The notes beneath the pieces are model-generated. The model had not been told where the DNA came from and ran no database searches. It saw only the letters and a program-made list of their open reading frames with translations. A stretch of 6,708 nucleotides of DNA from Deinococcus sp. GTDB lineage: Bacteria > Deinococcota > Deinococci > Deinococcales > Deinococcaceae. The stretch lies in the NCBI RefSeq assembly GCF_025362455.1, contig NZ_JANYGJ010000021.1:1-6708 (forward strand), read 5' to 3'. Position numbers and translations under genes: made by a program. Shown piece by piece: positions 4,250 to 6,708 of this stretch; positions within the stretch are counted from its first letter, which is position 1, and each line of letters begins with the position of its first letter.

Positions 4250-6384
4250 GTCTTGCTCCCTTCCACCTGTATTTGAGTCGGCTGGGTCCGAGTCGGCTGG
4301 GTCTGGGCTGGATGGAGCACATCCACATCGACGGGCACTCCCAGCATCGAGTGAACCGCCCGCGCAAAGCCGTCGTCGTCGAGGCTGCGGTAGAAGTGCG
4401 CCCACTGCATCCGGCGGTACAGCTCGGCGCTGCTTTCCCGCACTTCCGGGCGCTTCCAGTCCAGGCCGCTGAGCACGGCGCGGCGGCCCAGGCTCAGGCC
4501 GTCCAGCTCACCCAGAGTCTTCGGCCCCCAGGCGAACGACACCCGGCCCTGGGTAAGCCAGCGCTTCAGGGCGTCTTCGGGCGGCAGGGCGTACAGCACC
4601 ACCTCGCCGCGCAGGTCGCCCGTGTCATTCAGCACCTTGAGGCCCGGCACGTTGCCCAGCAGGTAGGTCGCCACCTCGCCCGCCGCGTAGACCGAGGCGC
4701 CCATCCGAAGGTGGCCCATGGCGGTCTTCGGGTCCAGCCGTTCCAGTAGCTGTGAACCGGGCTCACCGACCAGGCCCAGCGGGGCGGGCTCGCGCAGGGC
4801 TTCGGCAAAATACTCGGCGTTCTCGCGCCCGTTCCAGGCGTTGCGGCGCAGGTTGACGGCCAGATCGTGCAGTCCCGTGCGGTGATGGTCGCCGTACTTG
4901 ATGCCCTTGACGCCGCCGACCTTGAAGCTCAGCGTGCGTCCGTCTTTGCCGACCATCCGCGTCTCGTCCAGCTCGGCGCGCAAGTGCCACAGCGGCGGGC
5001 GGTGGCCCTCACCGTAGGGCTCGAAGCGCTCGGTCTCGTCGCACAGCTCCATGTTGGCAAAAGGCGGCGGCAGCACGGCGTCGAGCGTCACCGACAGCAC
5101 GGGGGTCGGAAACTGGCGGGCGTAGTCGTGGATGGCGTCGCGGAAGGCGCCGAAATTCTCCGGCAGCATGGCGAAACCCGCCGCGCCGGGGTGCCCGCCG
5201 AAGCGCCTGAGCAGATGCGCCGCGTGCCGCAGCCCGCCCACCGCCGAGATGCCCGGCGTGCTGCGAACCGAGCCCTTGCCCTGCGCCACGATGTAGACCG
5301 GCTTGTGAAAGGCTTCGACCAGCTTGCTCGCCACGATGCCCATCACGCCCGCGTGCCAGTCAGGGTGCGTGACCACCAGCGCGGGCTCGGACGGGTCGGC
5401 GAGTTTCAGCGCCTCCTTGAACATCCGGTCCTGCAAGACGCGCCGCTCGCCGTTCTTGACTTCCAGATAGACGGCAATCGCCTCGGCTTCGGGCCTCACG
5501 GTGGTGGTCAGCAGCTCCAGGGCGGCGTCGGCCTCGCCCATCCGGCCAGCGGCGTTGATGCGCGGCGCCAGCACGAAGGCCACGTCGCGGGCACTGACCG
5601 ATTTGGCGCCGTTCATCAGGGCACGCACGCCCGGCAGCTCGGTGCGGGGAAATTCGGCCAGCCCGGCGACCACCAGGGCGCGGTTCTCGCCGAGGAGCGG
5701 CGCCACGTCGGCCACCGTGCCCAGCGTGGCGAGCGGCGAGAGGTGCAGCGGCGCCGGGAGGCCCAGTTCGTGATGCACCGCCCAGAGCAGGTGGTACGCC
5801 ACGCCCGCGCCGGTCAGGTTGTGCAGATCGGGGTCGTAGTTCTGGGTCAGGTGCGGGTGGACCACCAGGCAGTCGGGGAAATCCGGGCCGGGCGAGTGGT
5901 GGTCGGTGACGATCACGTCCACGCCGAGGCTCAGCAGCGTTCTGACCTCCTCGATGTTGGTCACGCCGCAGTCGACGGTCACGATCAGATCGGCGCTGTC
6001 GGCGTGCTCCTGCACCCTATCGGGATGCACACCGTACCCCTCGACCAGCCGGTGCGGGATGAAGCCATGGACCTTGGCCCCCAGCTCGCGCAGGCCCCAT
6101 ACCAGGATGGCGGTGGCGCTCACGCCGTCGGCGTCGTAGTCGCCGTGAATGCGGATGCGCTTGCCCGCCTTGACAGCGACCACCAGGCGCCGGGCGGCTT
6201 CCAGCAGCGCTGGATTGGGCGTGAGGGCCAGCTCTGGGCCGAGGTGGGCGCGGCGCAGCCCCCGCGCACCGAGCACCTGGGCCAGCATTGGCGAGACCTC
6301 GAACTCGGCCATGACACGCAGCAGTTCCTCACGGCTGGCGGGTGGGCTCAGCAGCCAGCGGGCGCTTTGCTGCACCAGTTTCAC
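4234..6384 (-). CDS. recJ: RecJ single-strand-specific 5'-3' exonuclease
   Basis: A 716-aa RecJ of the DHH phosphoesterase superfamily. RecJ degrades single-stranded DNA 5' to 3', using Mn/Mg ions, and resects ends for RecFOR recombination, a central route in Deinococcus, as well as in mismatch and base-excision repair. Visible in order: motif I DYDADG (82-87), motif II VDCG (137-140), motif III DHHS (161-164), GTVADVAPL (222-230), LAPRINAAGRMG (271-282), the VRSTPG segment (373-378), DHHA1 motif GGHPGAAGF (396-404), an OB-like region at about 430-530, and a further C-terminal domain at about 540-685. All catalytic Asp/His residues are intact. The extra C-terminal domain makes it longer than E. 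coli RecJ (577 aa); in D. radiodurans RecJ this region is reported to bind HerA. The start is GTG at 6384, overlapping the lapA stop as GTGA, with GAGGG upstream. The last about 25 residues form a Gln/Thr/Pro-rich tail with a small internal repeat. Confidence 0.97.
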   Translation of the reverse strand: MKLVQQSARWLLSPPASREELLRVMAEFEVSPMLAQVLGARGLRRAHLGPELALTPNPALLEAARRLVVAVKAGKRIRIHGDYDADGVSATAILVWGLRELGAKVHGFIPHRLVEGYGVHPDRVQEHADSADLIVTVDCGVTNIEEVRTLLSLGVDVIVTDHHSPGPDFPDCLVVHPHLTQNYDPDLHNLTGAGVAYHLLWAVHHELGLPAPLHLSPLATLGTVADVAPLLGENRALVVAGLAEFPRTELPGVRALMNGAKSVSARDVAFVLAPRINAAGRMGEADAALELLTTTVRPEAEAIAVYLEVKNGERRVLQDRMFKEALKLADPSEPALVVTHPDWHAGVMGIVASKLVEAFHKPVYIVAQGKGSVRSTPGISAVGGLRHAAHLLRRFGGHPGAAGFAMLPENFGAFRDAIHDYARQFPTPVLSVTLDAVLPPPFANMELCDETERFEPYGEGHRPPLWHLRAELDETRMVGKDGRTLSFKVGGVKGIKYGDHHRTGLHDLAVNLRRNAWNGRENAEYFAEALREPAPLGLVGEPGSQLLERLDPKTAMGHLRMGASVYAAGEVATYLLGNVPGLKVLNDTGDLRGEVVLYALPPEDALKRWLTQGRVSFAWGPKTLGELDGLSLGRRAVLSGLDWKRPEVRESSAELYRRMQWAHFYRSLDDDGFARAVHSMLGVPVDVDVLHPAQTQPTRTQPTQIQVEGSKTWAAD
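4256..4264 (-). promoter_or_regulatory. Ribosome binding site of sanA inside recJ
   Basis: GGAAGGGAG on the minus strand, its 3' end 6 nt before the sanA ATG at 4249. It lies inside the recJ coding end and supports that start over the in-frame ATG at 4231. Confidence 0.75.
4275..4304 (+). repeat. 15-nt tandem repeat in the recJ 3' end
   Basis: GAGTCGGCTGGGTCC (4275-4289) is followed directly by a copy differing only in the last base (4290-4304). In the recJ frame it encodes a repeated five-residue unit, giving TQPTRTQPTQ (698-703 area) in the tail. The length is a multiple of three, so the reading frame is kept. Confidence 0.85.
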
Positions 6385-6689
6385 GGCTGGCCCTCGCCGA
6401 GCCGGGCACGCAGGGTCAGTTGCAATCTCTCCTCGGCCTCGCGGCGGCGGCGCAGATCGCTCTGGCGACGCTGCCGGGTCTGCGCCAGCGGCGGCAGCAG
6501 CAGCAGGGCGCAGTAGGCCACCCCGGTCAGCAGGGCCACACCCAGCGCCAGGCCGGTGGGCAGCAGCACCTCACCGCCGACGAAGGGCAGCGGCAGCCGC
6601 ACATGCCCCGGATTTTCCAGCGACACCAGCAACAGGTAGCCGCCGAGTGAGAGCAGGAGTAGAACTTGCAGAAACTGCACGAGACGCAT
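6381..6689 (-). CDS. lapA: LapA-type small membrane protein (DUF1049)
   Basis: A 102-aa protein with the LapA/DUF1049 layout (PF06305): membrane helix 1 at about 5-23, a short outside loop with the ENPGHVRLPLPF segment (25-36), membrane helix 2 at about 42-66, then a basic, Arg/Glu-rich amphipathic coiled-coil tail (70-97) expected in the cytosol. In E. coli LapA works with LapB to set lipopolysaccharide synthesis; Deinococcus lacks ordinary lipopolysaccharide, so the job here must differ and is unknown. The ATG at 6689 lies 6 nt behind a TACACT box and has no Shine-Dalgarno sequence, suggesting a leaderless transcript. The TGA stop overlaps the recJ GTG by the GTGA arrangement, so this is the first gene of a lapA-recJ-sanA operon. 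The family call rests on layout and the ENPG-type loop; the gene symbol is by family only. Confidence 0.8.
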   Translation of the reverse strand: MRLVQFLQVLLLLSLGGYLLLVSLENPGHVRLPLPFVGGEVLLPTGLALGVALLTGVAYCALLLLPPLAQTRQRRQSDLRRRREAEERLQLTLRARLGEGQP

Positions 6690-6695
6690 GGGGGA

Positions 6696-6701
6696 AGTGT
6701 A
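6696..6701 (-). promoter_or_regulatory. -10 box of the lapA-recJ-sanA operon, leaderless
   Basis: TACACT (TANNNT) on the minus strand ends 6 nt before the lapA ATG at 6689, placing transcription start at or very near the ATG; the intervening TCCCCC cannot serve as a ribosome binding site. Any -35 element lies beyond the window's right edge, so the promoter cannot be fully judged. Confidence 0.6.
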
Positions 6702-6708
6702 GCGCGGG

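Noticed and set aside
4250..4405. Longer sanA reading from a GTG at 4405
   Set aside because: The added 52 residues are a Pro/Arg/Ser-rich shadow of the recJ frame; GGGAG and homology to SanA place the start at 4249.
4867..6516. 549-codon open frame on the plus strand opposite recJ
   Set aside because: It is the antisense shadow of a GC-rich gene: the product is rich in His, Arg, Gln and Gly with no domain, while the opposite strand encodes an intact RecJ with all motifs.
1..6708. CRISPR array, tRNA/rRNA, insertion sequence, attachment site, or an undescribed defence system
   Set aside because: No regularly spaced repeats, no transposase or integrase frame, no terminal inverted repeats and no cloverleaf were seen; the genes are all recognisable or, for the lipoprotein, simply of unknown function.

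Overview
The window looks like a stretch of a Deinococcus (Deinococcota) chromosome. The grounds are high GC in most genes (hand-counted lines of about 60-78%), a long RecJ with an extra C-terminal region after DHHA1, and two start codons placed 5-6 nt behind TANNNT -10 boxes (leaderless starts, common in this phylum). The genus is inferred from sequence character, not from a database match. All seven genes lie on the minus strand, so transcription runs from the right end to the left end.

Right part (6701 down to 3527): a compact three-gene operon. A promoter at the right edge drives a small LapA-type membrane protein. Its stop overlaps the GTG start of recJ by 4 nt. RecJ (716 aa, single-strand-specific 5'-3' exonuclease) overlaps the start of sanA by 16 nt. 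SanA is a single-pass envelope protein of the DUF218 family. The tight overlaps imply co-transcription and translational coupling of a DNA-repair nuclease with two envelope proteins.

Middle part (3526 down to 2185): a 132-nt gap without a clear terminator, then an exported thioredoxin-like protein with a WCPNC active site and a very good ribosome binding site. Four nt after its stop comes ccdA, a six-helix membrane thiol reductant carrier. Together they form a plausible extracytoplasmic thiol-reduction pair: CcdA carries electrons across the membrane and the thioredoxin uses them outside.

Left part (2184 down to 3): a 234-aa secreted lipoprotein of unknown function, with clearly lower GC (about 54%) than its neighbours, ends at a textbook intrinsic terminator. 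A G-run array with strong quadruplex potential follows on the plus strand. Then comes telA (toxic anion resistance family, 414 aa), complete, with its own leaderless promoter.

I see no RNA genes, CRISPR array, insertion sequence, attachment site or replication origin, and no gene-free stretch longer than about 135 nt. Most of the window is ordinary housekeeping. The best points for a second look are the quadruplex-type tract between terminator and telA promoter, the compositionally odd lipoprotein, and the thioredoxin that lacks the cis-proline.
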